28,540 bases of DNA from an uncultured Lachnospiraceae bacterium (lineage in GTDB: Bacteria; Bacillota; Clostridia; Lachnospirales; Lachnospiraceae). This document shows, piece after piece, positions 1 to 7,599 of this stretch. The notes beneath the pieces are model-generated. The model saw only the letters and a list, made by a program, of their open reading frames with translations. It had not been told where the DNA came from and searched no databases. The stretch covers positions 1 to 28,540 of the forward strand of contig CAJUHY010000035.1 of the NCBI GenBank assembly GCA_910585895.1. Direction: 5' to 3'. Every line of letters starts with the position of its first letter. The stretch's first letter is position 1. The position numbers and the translations under genes were made by a program.

Positions 1-12
1 AATCAAGGATTT

Positions 13-1428
13 TCACGAATCCTTCCGATGTAGTAGACATATGCTCTCCACATGCGCCGAAAACGGAAACATGTCCACACAGCACATCCGCTCCACTATA
101 TAGCCTCGCGCCTGCAGGGCCTCCAAATCCCTTGCCAGGCTAGTGGGCTTGCAGGAAATATAAACCATCTTCTCCACGCCATAACGGATAATCCGCTCCA
201 ATGCTTTGGGATGAACGCCGTCTCTCGGCGGGTCTAAGACAATAAAACCCGGCTGAGAGCCAATCTCATCAAGAACCTTGAACACATCCCCAGCAAGAAA
301 TTCGCAATTACGCAATCCATTCAGCAATGCATTTTGCCGGGCAGCCTCCACCGCTTCCTCCACAATTTCCACGCCAATAACTTTTTCCGCAACTGGAGCA
401 AGAATCTGCGCAATTGTCCCTGTCCCGCTATACAGGTCATAAACCACCTTGCCAGTTCCGGCGTCTGCTACATATTCCCTCACTGTCTGATATAACACTT
501 CCGCCCCCAGAGAGTTGGTCTGAAAGAAAGAAAATGGCGTAATCTGAAAACGCAGCCCTAACAATTCTTCATAAAAATAATCCTGCCCAACCAGTACATC
601 CGTCCCCTCATTGATGACCGCGTCCGCAAGGCTGTCATTACGGGTATGCAATATACCAACAATTTCCCCCTCCAGTTTCAGCTGCTGCAAAACCTCGGCA
701 AAACCTTGCAGCAATTTTTCCTCCGTCTCACCCTCTATCTGGCTTGTTGTCACTAAGTCCACAAGGATTTCCCCTGTCCTGACTGCTTTGCGCACCAGCA
801 AATGGCGCAGATATCCGCTATGGTGCATTTTATGGTAATATGCCGTTTCCTGATTCTGAAAATAGGAAAGTACAGCTGACAAAATCATCGAATAATCCCC
901 ATCAACAATCTTACAGCCCGCAACCGTCACAATATCATGGAAACTGCCGCGCTTATGCATTCCCAGGCAAAGCGGACCATCCTTATAACTATCTCCAAAG
1001 GAAAACTCCATCTTATTGCGGTAACCATAATGTCTGGGACTCTCTTTTATGCCCTCAAAAATATCGGAAAACGGAATCCCTCCTCTCTGCTCCTGATAAA
1101 TGGCACACACTGGCTCTAAGATTTCCCGCACCTGCTGCTCCTTTAATTGCAGCTGCCTATCATAGTCCAGGTTCAGAAATGTACAGCCGCCGCAATTCCC
1201 GAAATGTTCACATGGCAAATCCCTTCGTTCCATGGGTGATTTCTCCAACACTTCCAACAGTCTGCCCTCGCCCCTGCCCTTCCTGACCTTATTGATAGAA
1301 AATGAAATCCTCTGACCTGGCAGCACATTTTTCACGACAACTTTCTTTCCCTCCTCCAAAATGACAATACCCTTATTGGGAAAATCTATTTTCTCAACAA
1401 TTCCTTCATACACTTGTCCTTTTTTCAT
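13..1428 (-). CDS. rlmD: 23S rRNA (uracil-C5)-methyltransferase, RlmD/RumA family
   Basis: SAM-dependent enzyme that methylates C5 of a uracil in 23S rRNA (TrmA/RumA family). Seen in order: an N-terminal TRAM-type RNA-binding domain (about residues 3-62); a 4Fe-4S ligand set CEHFGNCGGC near residues 73-82, with a fourth Cys in VAGCKI near 171; the SAM motif DLYSGTGT near 332; LDPPRDG; and the catalytic-Cys motif SCKPTSLARDL near 425. The length of about 471 aa is normal for the family. An in-frame ATG lies 24 nt upstream, at 1452, but AAGGAG sits ideally before the ATG at 1428, so I chose that start. A terminator hairpin lies only about 30 nt upstream. Whether the target is U1939 (RlmD) or another uracil (RlmCD type) cannot be told from sequence. 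Confidence 0.93.
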   Translation of the reverse strand: MKKGQVYEGIVEKIDFPNKGIVILEEGKKVVVKNVLPGQRISFSINKVRKGRGEGRLLEVLEKSPMERRDLPCEHFGNCGGCTFLNLDYDRQLQLKEQQVREILEPVCAIYQEQRGGIPFSDIFEGIKESPRHYGYRNKMEFSFGDSYKDGPLCLGMHKRGSFHDIVTVAGCKIVDGDYSMILSAVLSYFQNQETAYYHKMHHSGYLRHLLVRKAVRTGEILVDLVTTSQIEGETEEKLLQGFAEVLQQLKLEGEIVGILHTRNDSLADAVINEGTDVLVGQDYFYEELLGLRFQITPFSFFQTNSLGAEVLYQTVREYVADAGTGKVVYDLYSGTGTIAQILAPVAEKVIGVEIVEEAVEAARQNALLNGLRNCEFLAGDVFKVLDEIGSQPGFIVLDPPRDGVHPKALERIIRYGVEKMVYISCKPTSLARDLEALQARGYIVERMCCVDMFPFSAHVESICLLHRKDS

Positions 1429-1458
1429 AATCCTCTCCTTAAAACTCACCATATGCCC

Positions 1459-1489
1459 AAAAAGGCTCCCACAATACCATGCGGGAGCC
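1459..1489 (-). terminator. Rho-independent terminator after the small membrane protein gene
   Basis: The 7-bp stem GGCTCCC/GGGAGCC (1464-1470 and 1483-1489) is followed on the minus strand by TTTTT. It lies between the small acidic membrane protein gene and rlmD, which starts about 30 nt further on. Confidence 0.8.
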
Positions 1490-1513
1490 TCGTTTTCTTA
1501 ATATAAGCTCTTA

Positions 1514-1771
1514 TTATTCTTTCTCATCTTCGTCATCAAAGAAATCTTCATCGTCAAAATCATCATCAAAGTCGTCCTCAAAATCCTCCAAATAATCTGG
1601 TGTGAGGAATCGGTACACTCCATATGCGATAGCTGCAACTGCTACAGCTGCTCCTGCGATTGCGCAAACCCAAAGCAGTTTAGATTTCTTCTTCTCACAT
1701 TCCTCCTGTTTGTGCAACAGTTCATTCAGTTTTACTGAGCTCAAAAAATTATCCATCTTCTCTCTATTCAT
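1514..1771 (-). CDS. Small single-pass membrane protein with acidic C-terminal tail
   Basis: Function not recognised. The 85-aa product has a lysine-rich segment, then one hydrophobic stretch (about residues 33-55, VCAIAGAAVAVAAIAYGVY), then a tail of almost uninterrupted Asp, Glu and Phe. This suggests one membrane span with the Lys-rich side in the cytoplasm and the acidic tail outside, which is an inference. Translation could start at 1804, but GGAGGA lies 5 nt before the ATG at 1771 (MNREKMDNF), so that start is preferred. It is a single-gene unit ended by the hairpin at 1459-1489. Small proteins of this general type are common and uncharacterised in Lachnospiraceae. Confidence 0.75.
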   Translation of the reverse strand: MNREKMDNFLSSVKLNELLHKQEECEKKKSKLLWVCAIAGAAVAVAAIAYGVYRFLTPDYLEDFEDDFDDDFDDEDFFDDEDEKE

Positions 1772-1896
1772 GATTTCCTCCATTCCGTGCTTCTTCCAGC
1801 ACAATAGACAGTTAGTGAAAAACTACGGTTCCTCTCACCTTGCCTTTATTTTTTAATTCTGGCAGATACCGCTGCCTGACGTTCCCTAAGTATTGG

Positions 1897-1957
1897 CTAG
1901 TGTGCTGTCTCATTGATATTACGAAATTTATCAGATACCAATGAGACAGCACACTAG
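1897..1957. repeat. Perfect 19-bp inverted repeat, 23-nt loop
   Basis: The arms are CTAGTGTGCTGTCTCATTG (1897-1915) and its exact complement (1939-1957). A partial extension (TAT/ATA) follows one mismatch into the loop. It lies in the 270-bp gap downstream of pcrA and upstream of the small membrane protein gene. No T-tract follows on either strand, so it is not a standard intrinsic terminator. It could be a small palindromic repeat element or a structured 3' end of the pcrA mRNA. No second copy was seen in this window. Confidence 0.8.
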
Positions 1958-2041
1958 GAATTTCCCGAAGAAAAATACCTGGATTCTTTACGCCATATTA
2001 TAGCACACCTTTGCTCATTATCATACCAATTTTTGCAAATT

Positions 2042-4297
2042 TTATACTTTTTTTAGTTTTGCAAAAGAAGCAAACATCTTTTTTACGCCTACTCGGTCAA
2101 AATTCACGGTCACCTCATAATCTCTACCGCCCTCCACAATCTGCACAACTGTACCCTCTCCAAATTTAATATGTTTCACGCGGTCACCGCTCCCATATTC
2201 AAGAGAAATGCCACTGGTCGTATTACTTGAAAACGACGTTGATTGATAAGGCTTTTTCTGATAGGGTTTGCTCTGCGCATTTCCAACGGTAAATATCGGA
2301 TTTACCTTGGACCCCGCCTGTCGGAAAGAACGCGCCGGAGCTTCTTTTACCTCTTCTCTCTCACTTTTCACACTTGCCCCGCCACCCAATAAGTTCCCTG
2401 GTATCTCTTTTACAAAGCGAGATACTTTATTATATTGCGTCTCGCCACGAATCATACGTTGTCTTGCGCATGAAATTGTAAGCTCTGTCATTGCACGTGT
2501 AATTCCTACATAACAAAGACGCCGCTCTTCCTCAATCTCCATAGGGTCATCCGAGACAATTGTCATATAACTGGGAAAAAGACCGTCCTCCATGCCTCCT
2601 AAGTATACATTGGGAAATTCCAGACCTTTGGCGCTATGTAAAGTCATCAGCACTACATAATCGTTCCCTTCCTGCAGACTGTCAATATCAGCAACAAGCG
2701 CCACTTCTTCCAGAAATCCGCTTAAAGAAGGTACTTCTGCGCTTTCCTCATACGCCACCGCCTTGCTGATTAACTCATCAATATTTTCAATACGCGCCCT
2801 GGCCTCCTCCGTGTCTTCTGCTGCAAGCTCCTCCACATATTTAGTCTCATCAATGACTTCCTGAAGAATTTGGGATACGCTCAGATACTCCAATTTGCTG
2901 CGAATTGACTGGATAAGCGTAACAAACGGCTTAATCTTTACCCCGGCTCGTCCAAGACTGGGAATATCGTCTGCCATCTTCAAAGCATTGTAAAAACTCA
3001 GGTCCATTTCTGCCGCATAATCCTGTACACGCCCCAAAGTGGCAGCGCCGATTCCGCGCTTCGGCACATTGATAATACGCCGCACTGCAAGGTCATCCCT
3101 TCCATTATCAATCGTTTTCAGATAGGCAAGCAGGTCTTTGATTTCTTTTCTGGCATAGAAATTTACACCGCCCACTACACGGTAAGGCGTATTACTTACC
3201 ACAAACCGCTCTTCAAAGAGGCGGGATTGTGCATTTGTACGGTACAAAATCGCACAGTCACCATAGCTGCATTTCCCCTCTCGCACTCTCCTCTGGATAT
3301 CGCTTACCACATAGTCTGCTTCGTCAAAAGCGGAGTCAAACTGCTGGAAATTAATCTTCTCCCCTTCCTCATTCTCGGTCCACAGACTCTTAGGCTTCCG
3401 CCCCATATTGTTGGCTATAACAAAATTCGCCGCATTTAAAATATTCTGTGTGGAACGGTAATTCTGTTCCAATTTAATTACCTTTGCATCCGGATATATT
3501 TCTTCAAAATTCAAGATATTCTTGATATTGGCTCCACGAAATTTATAAATTGACTGGTCATCATCCCCGACCACGCATAAGTTCCGGTACTTATCCGCTA
3601 ACAGGCGTATCAACTCAAACTGAGCCGTATTGGTATCCTGATACTCATCAACCATGATATATTGAAAACGCTCCTGATAATTGTCCAGCACTTCCGCATC
3701 ATGTCGAAAAAGCTCTACCGTCTTCACAAGCAAATCATCAAAATCCAACGCATTATTCTTATGCAGCTGTGCCTGATACTCCCGGTAGACTGCTGCCTGC
3801 TTCTCCTTCGCAAAATCACCGGCGGCGCGCTGCGTAAATTCTTCCGGCGAAATCAATTCGTCCTTGGCAGAAGAAATCACACCCAGAAACATTTTCTCCT
3901 TATAAATCTTCGTATCAATCTGCAGCCGCTTACAGACATCCTTCATCAAAGACTTCTGGTCGTCCGCATCATATATTGTGAAATGATTGTCATAACCCAA
4001 ACGGTCAATATAACGGCGCAGAATCCGCACACAAGCAGCGTGGAACGTGGATACCCAGATACTCTCTGAGCCAAATCCCACAAGTTTGTCAATGCGCTCC
4101 CGCATCTCTTCTGCTGCCTTATTGGTAAATGTAATAGCCAAAATATGATATGGATTAACGCCCTTCTCTTCAATTAGATATACTGCCCGGTGGGTCAGTA
4201 CCCTGGTCTTGCCTGACCCGGCCCCTGCCAAAATCAACAACGGTCCCTCCGTACAAAATACGGCCTCCCTCTGCATAGGGTTCAAGTTCTCATACAT
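2042..4297 (-). CDS. pcrA: ATP-dependent DNA helicase PcrA (UvrD/Rep superfamily 1)
   Basis: A 3'-5' SF1A helicase acting in repair, plasmid rolling-circle replication and removal of RecA filaments. Visible motifs: Walker A AGAGSGKT (residues 24-31), VDEYQDTN (near 216), GDDDQSIYKFRGA (near 240), QNYRST, LMTLHSAKGLEFPNVY, and VGITRA in the final helicase motif. A C-terminal Tudor-like domain (GDRVKHIKFGEGTVV) is typical of PcrA, which binds RNA polymerase through this region. The 751-aa length is normal. The start is preceded by GGGAGG 9 nt upstream. The gene is divergent from the DUF1836 gene and has its own good promoter. No T-tract terminator follows; a long inverted repeat lies about 85 bp downstream. 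Confidence 0.97.
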   Translation of the reverse strand: MYENLNPMQREAVFCTEGPLLILAGAGSGKTRVLTHRAVYLIEEKGVNPYHILAITFTNKAAEEMRERIDKLVGFGSESIWVSTFHAACVRILRRYIDRLGYDNHFTIYDADDQKSLMKDVCKRLQIDTKIYKEKMFLGVISSAKDELISPEEFTQRAAGDFAKEKQAAVYREYQAQLHKNNALDFDDLLVKTVELFRHDAEVLDNYQERFQYIMVDEYQDTNTAQFELIRLLADKYRNLCVVGDDDQSIYKFRGANIKNILNFEEIYPDAKVIKLEQNYRSTQNILNAANFVIANNMGRKPKSLWTENEEGEKINFQQFDSAFDEADYVVSDIQRRVREGKCSYGDCAILYRTNAQSRLFEERFVVSNTPYRVVGGVNFYARKEIKDLLAYLKTIDNGRDDLAVRRIINVPKRGIGAATLGRVQDYAAEMDLSFYNALKMADDIPSLGRAGVKIKPFVTLIQSIRSKLEYLSVSQILQEVIDETKYVEELAAEDTEEARARIENIDELISKAVAYEESAEVPSLSGFLEEVALVADIDSLQEGNDYVVLMTLHSAKGLEFPNVYLGGMEDGLFPSYMTIVSDDPMEIEEERRLCYVGITRAMTELTISCARQRMIRGETQYNKVSRFVKEIPGNLLGGGASVKSEREEVKEAPARSFRQAGSKVNPIFTVGNAQSKPYQKKPYQSTSFSSNTTSGISLEYGSGDRVKHIKFGEGTVVQIVEGGRDYEVTVNFDRVGVKKMFASFAKLKKV

Positions 4298-4336
4298 TCT
4301 TTATATCCTCCCTGGTACACGCTCAAACATATGTTT

Positions 4337-4365
4337 ATTATAGTGTATATTTTTACATATTTCAA
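4337..4365 (-). promoter_or_regulatory. pcrA promoter
   Basis: On the minus strand, TTGAAA (4360-4365) is 17 bp from TATAAT (4337-4342), a near-perfect sigma-A promoter. The predicted start near 4330 leaves a leader of about 33 nt before pcrA. Confidence 0.8.
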
Positions 4366-4404
4366 CCAATTTTCTTCCATAATCATGGAAATACAACAAA
4401 CTGC

Positions 4405-4433
4405 TTGTCATCCGATTTTGAATACTATATAAT
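4405..4433 (+). promoter_or_regulatory. Promoter of the DUF1836 gene
   Basis: TTGTCA (4405-4410), a 17-bp spacer and TATAAT (4428-4433). The predicted start near 4440 falls at the edge of the GAGGTG ribosome binding site, so the mRNA leader would be only about 12 nt. It lies back to back with the pcrA promoter. Confidence 0.8.
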
Positions 4434-4451
4434 ACTTTTGAGGTGAATAAA

Positions 4452-5105
4452 ATGACAATTGATGAAAAAGACTTACTGAACAGTATATTGAACAGCCTGT
4501 CCAACATTGATTTTATCAAACCAGAGGACTTTCCCAATATTGATTTATATATGGATCAGGTCACGACTTTTATGGACACCCAGCTCTCTGCCTGCAGGCG
4601 GCATCCGGAAGACAAAGTGCTGACCAAAACCATGATTAACAATTATGCCAAGAACAACCTGCTCCCTCCTCCGGTCAAGAAAAAATACTCCAAGGAGCAC
4701 ATGCTGGCGCTGATATTTATCTACTATTTTAAAAATATTCTAAGCATTGGGGATATTCAGGCAATTTTAAACCCTATTACGGATAAATATTTTAATTCAA
4801 ACTTAAACTTTAATTTAAACGATATTTACTCAGAAATATTTCGTTTAGAAGAATCAGGAATTATCAATATTAAAAAAGATCTCACCAGAAAATACCAGCT
4901 AAGTTTGCAGACTTTTTCTGACCTGCCGTCAGAAGACCAGGCTGAATTGCAGCATTTTGCCTTTATCTGTATGCTGTGCTTTGATGTTTATCTGAAAAAG
5001 CAGCTGATTGAGAAAATGATTGATTCGAGACTTCCGCAAACGAACACTGCCAAAAATGCCTCCGACAAGAGCAGAAAAAAAGACGTGTCAGACAAAAATC
5101 AGTAA
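4452..5105 (+). CDS. DUF1836 domain-containing protein
   Basis: A 217-aa soluble protein of the DUF1836 family. The family core is visible from about residue 45 to 105: CRRHPEDKVLTKTMINNYAK, LLPPPVKKKYSKEHM, and a segment ending in NILSIGDI. This arrangement resembles a MerR-like winged helix, so a DNA-binding role is plausible but unproven. The C-terminus is a charged, probably disordered tail. A GTG at 4443 is in frame but lies inside the GAGGTG ribosome binding site, so the ATG at 4452 is the likely start. The gene is monocistronic, with its own promoter and terminator, and divergent from pcrA. Confidence 0.85.
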   Translation: MTIDEKDLLNSILNSLSNIDFIKPEDFPNIDLYMDQVTTFMDTQLSACRRHPEDKVLTKTMINNYAKNNLLPPPVKKKYSKEHMLALIFIYYFKNILSIGDIQAILNPITDKYFNSNLNFNLNDIYSEIFRLEESGIINIKKDLTRKYQLSLQTFSDLPSEDQAELQHFAFICMLCFDVYLKKQLIEKMIDSRLPQTNTAKNASDKSRKKDVSDKNQ

Positions 5106-5122
5106 CTCTGACTTTGAATTTG

Positions 5123-5168
5123 AAACGCCCCTCAAGGAATTGTCTCCTCTTCCTTGAGGGGCGTTTTT
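5123..5168. terminator. Strong bidirectional terminator
   Basis: A 17-bp perfect stem (AAACGCCCCTCAAGGAA at 5123-5139, complement at 5150-5166) followed on + by TTTTT. It separates the convergent DUF1836 and yerC genes. The minus strand has TTTCAAATT after the stem, so it may serve both genes. Confidence 0.92.
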
Positions 5169-5169
5169 A

Positions 5170-5469
5170 CTACTCCTCCTCTACAATCCCCATTCTGGCA
5201 AACACCATATCATATCCGTCATTTCCATAGTTCAGAGAACGATTTACCCTGCTGATTGTCGCAGTGGAAGCCCCTGTCTGCTCTGCAATATCCAAATACG
5301 TCTTCTGAGTCCTCAGCATCCTTGCCACCTCAAATCTTTGTGAAAACGACAGCAGTTCATTTACCGTACATACATCCTCAAAAAATTTGTAGCACTCTTC
5401 CTTGTTCTCCAGATGCAATATTGCTTCAAACAAATGGTCTACGGCTTCTGTCCTCAATTTTTTGCTCAT
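5170..5469 (-). CDS. yerC: YerC/YecD family TrpR-like DNA-binding protein
   Basis: A 99-aa helical protein related to the trp repressor fold. Recognisable features: LLSFSQRFEVARML, then the helix-turn-helix YLDIAEQTGASTATISRVNRS (about residues 58-78), then LNYGNDGYDMVF typical of the YerC subgroup. The family is widespread in Firmicutes. Tryptophan binding is not established for it, so calling it trpR would be wrong. An ATG at 5475 is only 1-2 nt from AAGGAG; the ATG at 5469 has proper spacing and is preferred. It lies downstream of the PHP gene in the same direction, but a 114-bp gap contains its own promoter-like sequence. Confidence 0.88.
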   Translation of the reverse strand: MSKKLRTEAVDHLFEAILHLENKEECYKFFEDVCTVNELLSFSQRFEVARMLRTQKTYLDIAEQTGASTATISRVNRSLNYGNDGYDMVFARMGIVEEE

Positions 5470-5499
5470 ATCCATTCTCCTTTTATGTATTTCTTCAGT

Positions 5500-5558
5500 A
5501 TACCCTCTCAGGTATCTTTCTTCTTTCTGATTTTATCATACTAAAGTTATAAAGTAAA
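5500..5558 (-). promoter_or_regulatory. Candidate yerC promoter with small inverted repeat
   Basis: On the minus strand TTTACT (5553-5558) is 17 bp from TAAAAT (5530-5535). A short inverted repeat ATACC-ctctca-GGTAT (5500-5515) lies between the predicted start site and the yerC ribosome binding site. It could be an operator or a leader hairpin; this is an inference from pattern only. Confidence 0.45.
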
Positions 5559-5583
5559 CTGGTATTTCTGTTAGAAGAAACGC

Positions 5584-6312
5584 CTATCCTTGCTTACTGT
5601 TATAATTGATATATTCATAAATTGCTTCACTGTGCGCATTTAAGACAAGTTCCTGGGGAAAACCTATTTCCTCCAACATCTGCAAGGCAATGGTATGCTC
5701 CCCCACCAGCACGTCTGCATGGGCATCCGAATCCACAACAATGGGAACCTGATATTTCACGCATAAATCTAACATTTCAAGATAGTTCTTCTTTGAATCT
5801 TTGCGGAAGCTTACCGGCGACAAAGAGGTATTATTGACTTCCAGCAGTACATGGTATTCTTTCGCTGCCTTAACCAACGTCTCATAATCGACCGGAAAAC
5901 GGCTGTCATCCGGGTGGGCAATAATATTGATATAGGGATTCTTCATAGCTCCCAGATAGGCAGACGTATTCTCCTTTACCGTACCTGATACATAACATGG
6001 TGGATGTATGCTTGCCAACGCCACATCCAGCTCTTTTAATGTGTCCTCTGCTAAATCAACATGCCCATCATAGTCCAGAATATTTAACTCCACACCATAC
6101 AATACGGTCATCTGTTCATACTGACGCGGCAATACCTTGTAATTTGAAAAATAAAACTGATGGCAGCTTCCTGGCATGGCAGGTGCATGTTCTGTGACAG
6201 CAAAAATATCCAATCCTTTCCCATACGCTGCCGCTATCATCTCATTTCTGGTATTATAAGCATGCCCGCTGGCAATCGTATGTGTATGCAAATCCATCTT
6301 ATCTATTATCAT
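5584..6312 (-). CDS. PHP-domain phosphoesterase (YcdX-like)
   Basis: A metal-dependent hydrolase of the polymerase/histidinol phosphatase (PHP) superfamily, 242 aa. Metal-binding motifs appear in family order: DLHTHT (residues 7-12), TEHAP (about 40), GVELN (about 73), ASIH (about 100), AHPDDSRFP (about 132), LEVNN and VDSDAHA (about 192-198). This is the YcdX-type PHP phosphatase layout, with probable di- or trinuclear Zn/Mn. The substrate is unknown; it is too divergent in context to call HisK. The first ATG is chosen, with AGAAGGG about 8 nt upstream. Single gene with its own promoter-like sequence. Confidence 0.85.
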   Translation of the reverse strand: MIIDKMDLHTHTIASGHAYNTRNEMIAAAYGKGLDIFAVTEHAPAMPGSCHQFYFSNYKVLPRQYEQMTVLYGVELNILDYDGHVDLAEDTLKELDVALASIHPPCYVSGTVKENTSAYLGAMKNPYINIIAHPDDSRFPVDYETLVKAAKEYHVLLEVNNTSLSPVSFRKDSKKNYLEMLDLCVKYQVPIVVDSDAHADVLVGEHTIALQMLEEIGFPQELVLNAHSEAIYEYINYNSKQG

Positions 6313-6343
6313 TTCCTTGTCCCTTCTATTTTCTTTTTATACT

Positions 6344-6372
6344 ATTCTAGCCGTTTTCGATAGAAAAAACAA
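6344..6372 (-). promoter_or_regulatory. Candidate promoter of the PHP gene
   Basis: On the minus strand TTGTTT (6367-6372), a 17-bp spacer, then TAGAAT (6344-6349). The -35 overlaps the T-tract of the hairpin at 6364-6395. Confidence 0.4.
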
Positions 6373-6395
6373 GCGCCTTGACTGATAACAAGGCG
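6364..6395 (-). terminator. Terminator-like hairpin upstream of the PHP gene
   Basis: The stem CGCCTTG/CAAGGCG (6374-6380 and 6389-6395) is followed on the minus strand by TTGTTTTTT. No minus-strand gene lies directly to its right. It may block antisense transcripts from the lipoprotein gene region, or act as an attenuator if a further-upstream promoter exists. Confidence 0.6.
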
Positions 6396-6442
6396 GCTGC
6401 ATACTGCAAATATGAGATTATTTTCATGGAATTATTTTATTT

Positions 6443-6471
6443 TTAACAGTTTTGCCCCCGTAACATACTAT
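6443..6471 (+). promoter_or_regulatory. Candidate promoter of the substrate-binding lipoprotein gene
   Basis: TTAACA (6443-6448), a 17-bp spacer and TACTAT (6466-6471). It sits about 27 nt before the start codon, with AAAGGA as ribosome binding site. Confidence 0.45.
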
Positions 6472-6497
6472 AAAACAAAAAGTAAAAGGACGAAAAT

Positions 6498-7517
6498 ATG
6501 AAAAAAAATTTACTTCGCTGCCTGACCATGTTCATATGTATTACCGCCATTTTGAGTGCCTCTCTCTTAACCGGCTGTTCCACAAAAAAGAATAGTCAGG
6601 AACTCACAAAAGTGACGCTCAACGAAGTGGCTCACTCCATTTTTTACGCTCCAATGTATGTTGCTATTGAAGAAGGATATTTTGAGGAAGAAGGTATTGA
6701 ACTGACGCTCATTACAGGTTTCGGCGCAGACAAAACGATGACGGCTGTATTATCCGGGGAAGCGGATATTGGATTCATGGGGCCAGAAACAACCGTCTAT
6801 ACCTACAATCAGGGCGCTCAGGATTACGTGGTGAATTTTGCCCAACTGACACAACGCGCCGGAAACTTCCTGGTAGCCCGTGAAGAAATGCCCCAATTTA
6901 CCTGGTCTGACTTGAAAGGGAAGGAAGTTTTGGGAGGAAGAAAAGGAGGTATGCCTGAGATGGTTTTTGAATACATTTTAAAGCAGAACGATATAAACCC
7001 ATCTTCAGACCTCTCCATCGACCAGAGCATTGATTTTGGCTCCACAGCTGCAGCCTTTTCCGGTGGAAAAGGAGATTTCTCTGTAGAATTTGAGCCTGGC
7101 GCTACTTCCCTGGAATTGGAGGGCGCAGGTTATGTTGTTGCCTCTTTAGGCGTAGATTCCGGTTACGTTCCCTACACTGCATTTAGTGCCAAAGCAGACT
7201 ACATGGAAAAAAATTCCGATGTTATCCAGAAATTTACAAATGCATTGCAAAAAGGTATGGACTATGTGCAAAACCATACGCCTGAAGAAATAGCCGCTGC
7301 AATTGCGCCTCAATTTAAGGAAACCGACTCGCAGACTCTCACAGCCATTGTGACAAGATATCATGAGCAGGATACTTGGAAGGAAAATCTGATATTTGAA
7401 GAAAGCAGTTACCAGCTCCTCTTGGATATTCTTTCTGATGCCGGAGAATTAACTGGAAGTCCATCTTATGAGGACTTAGTAGATACCACCTATGCCACAA
7501 AAGCTGCAGGTATCTAA
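6498..7517 (+). CDS. ABC transporter substrate-binding lipoprotein, NMT1/SsuA-like
   Basis: A 339-aa extracytoplasmic solute-binding protein. It has a lipoprotein signal peptide with lipobox LLTGC (Cys27), then a periplasmic-binding fold of the NMT1/THI5/SsuA/TauA class. The family-typical opening is VTLNEVAHSIFYAPMYVAIE, followed by EGYFEEEGIELTL and LSGEADIGFMGPE. Relatives bind thiamine pyrimidines, sulfonates or nitrate, but the ligand here cannot be predicted. AAAGGA precedes the ATG. It is flanked by its own promoter and a strong terminator, so it stands alone without permease or ATPase genes, which is unusual for the family. Confidence 0.88.
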   Translation: MKKNLLRCLTMFICITAILSASLLTGCSTKKNSQELTKVTLNEVAHSIFYAPMYVAIEEGYFEEEGIELTLITGFGADKTMTAVLSGEADIGFMGPETTVYTYNQGAQDYVVNFAQLTQRAGNFLVAREEMPQFTWSDLKGKEVLGGRKGGMPEMVFEYILKQNDINPSSDLSIDQSIDFGSTAAAFSGGKGDFSVEFEPGATSLELEGAGYVVASLGVDSGYVPYTAFSAKADYMEKNSDVIQKFTNALQKGMDYVQNHTPEEIAAAIAPQFKETDSQTLTAIVTRYHEQDTWKENLIFEESSYQLLLDILSDAGELTGSPSYEDLVDTTYATKAAGI

Positions 7518-7541
7518 GGATTTATTCTGACATCATTGCCC

Positions 7542-7580
7542 AAAAGCTGTCCGGAAGACATTTAAACCGGACAGCTTTTT
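7542..7580. terminator. Bidirectional terminator
   Basis: A 13-bp stem AAAAGCTGTCCGG/CCGGACAGCTTTT (7542-7554 and 7567-7579) with T-tracts on both strands. It ends the lipoprotein gene (+) and the long tad-like operon (-), whose last stop codon is about 20 nt away. Confidence 0.92.
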
Positions 7581-7599
7581 CTATGGCTCTGTCAAAATA

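Noticed and set aside
840..1286. 148-codon plus-strand frame opposite rlmD
   Set aside because: It lies wholly antisense to a clearly conserved gene, and the translation has no recognisable domain.
4301..4537. 78-codon minus-strand frame overlapping the divergent promoters
   Set aside because: It covers the pcrA and DUF1836 promoters and the start of the DUF1836 gene, and has no ribosome binding site.
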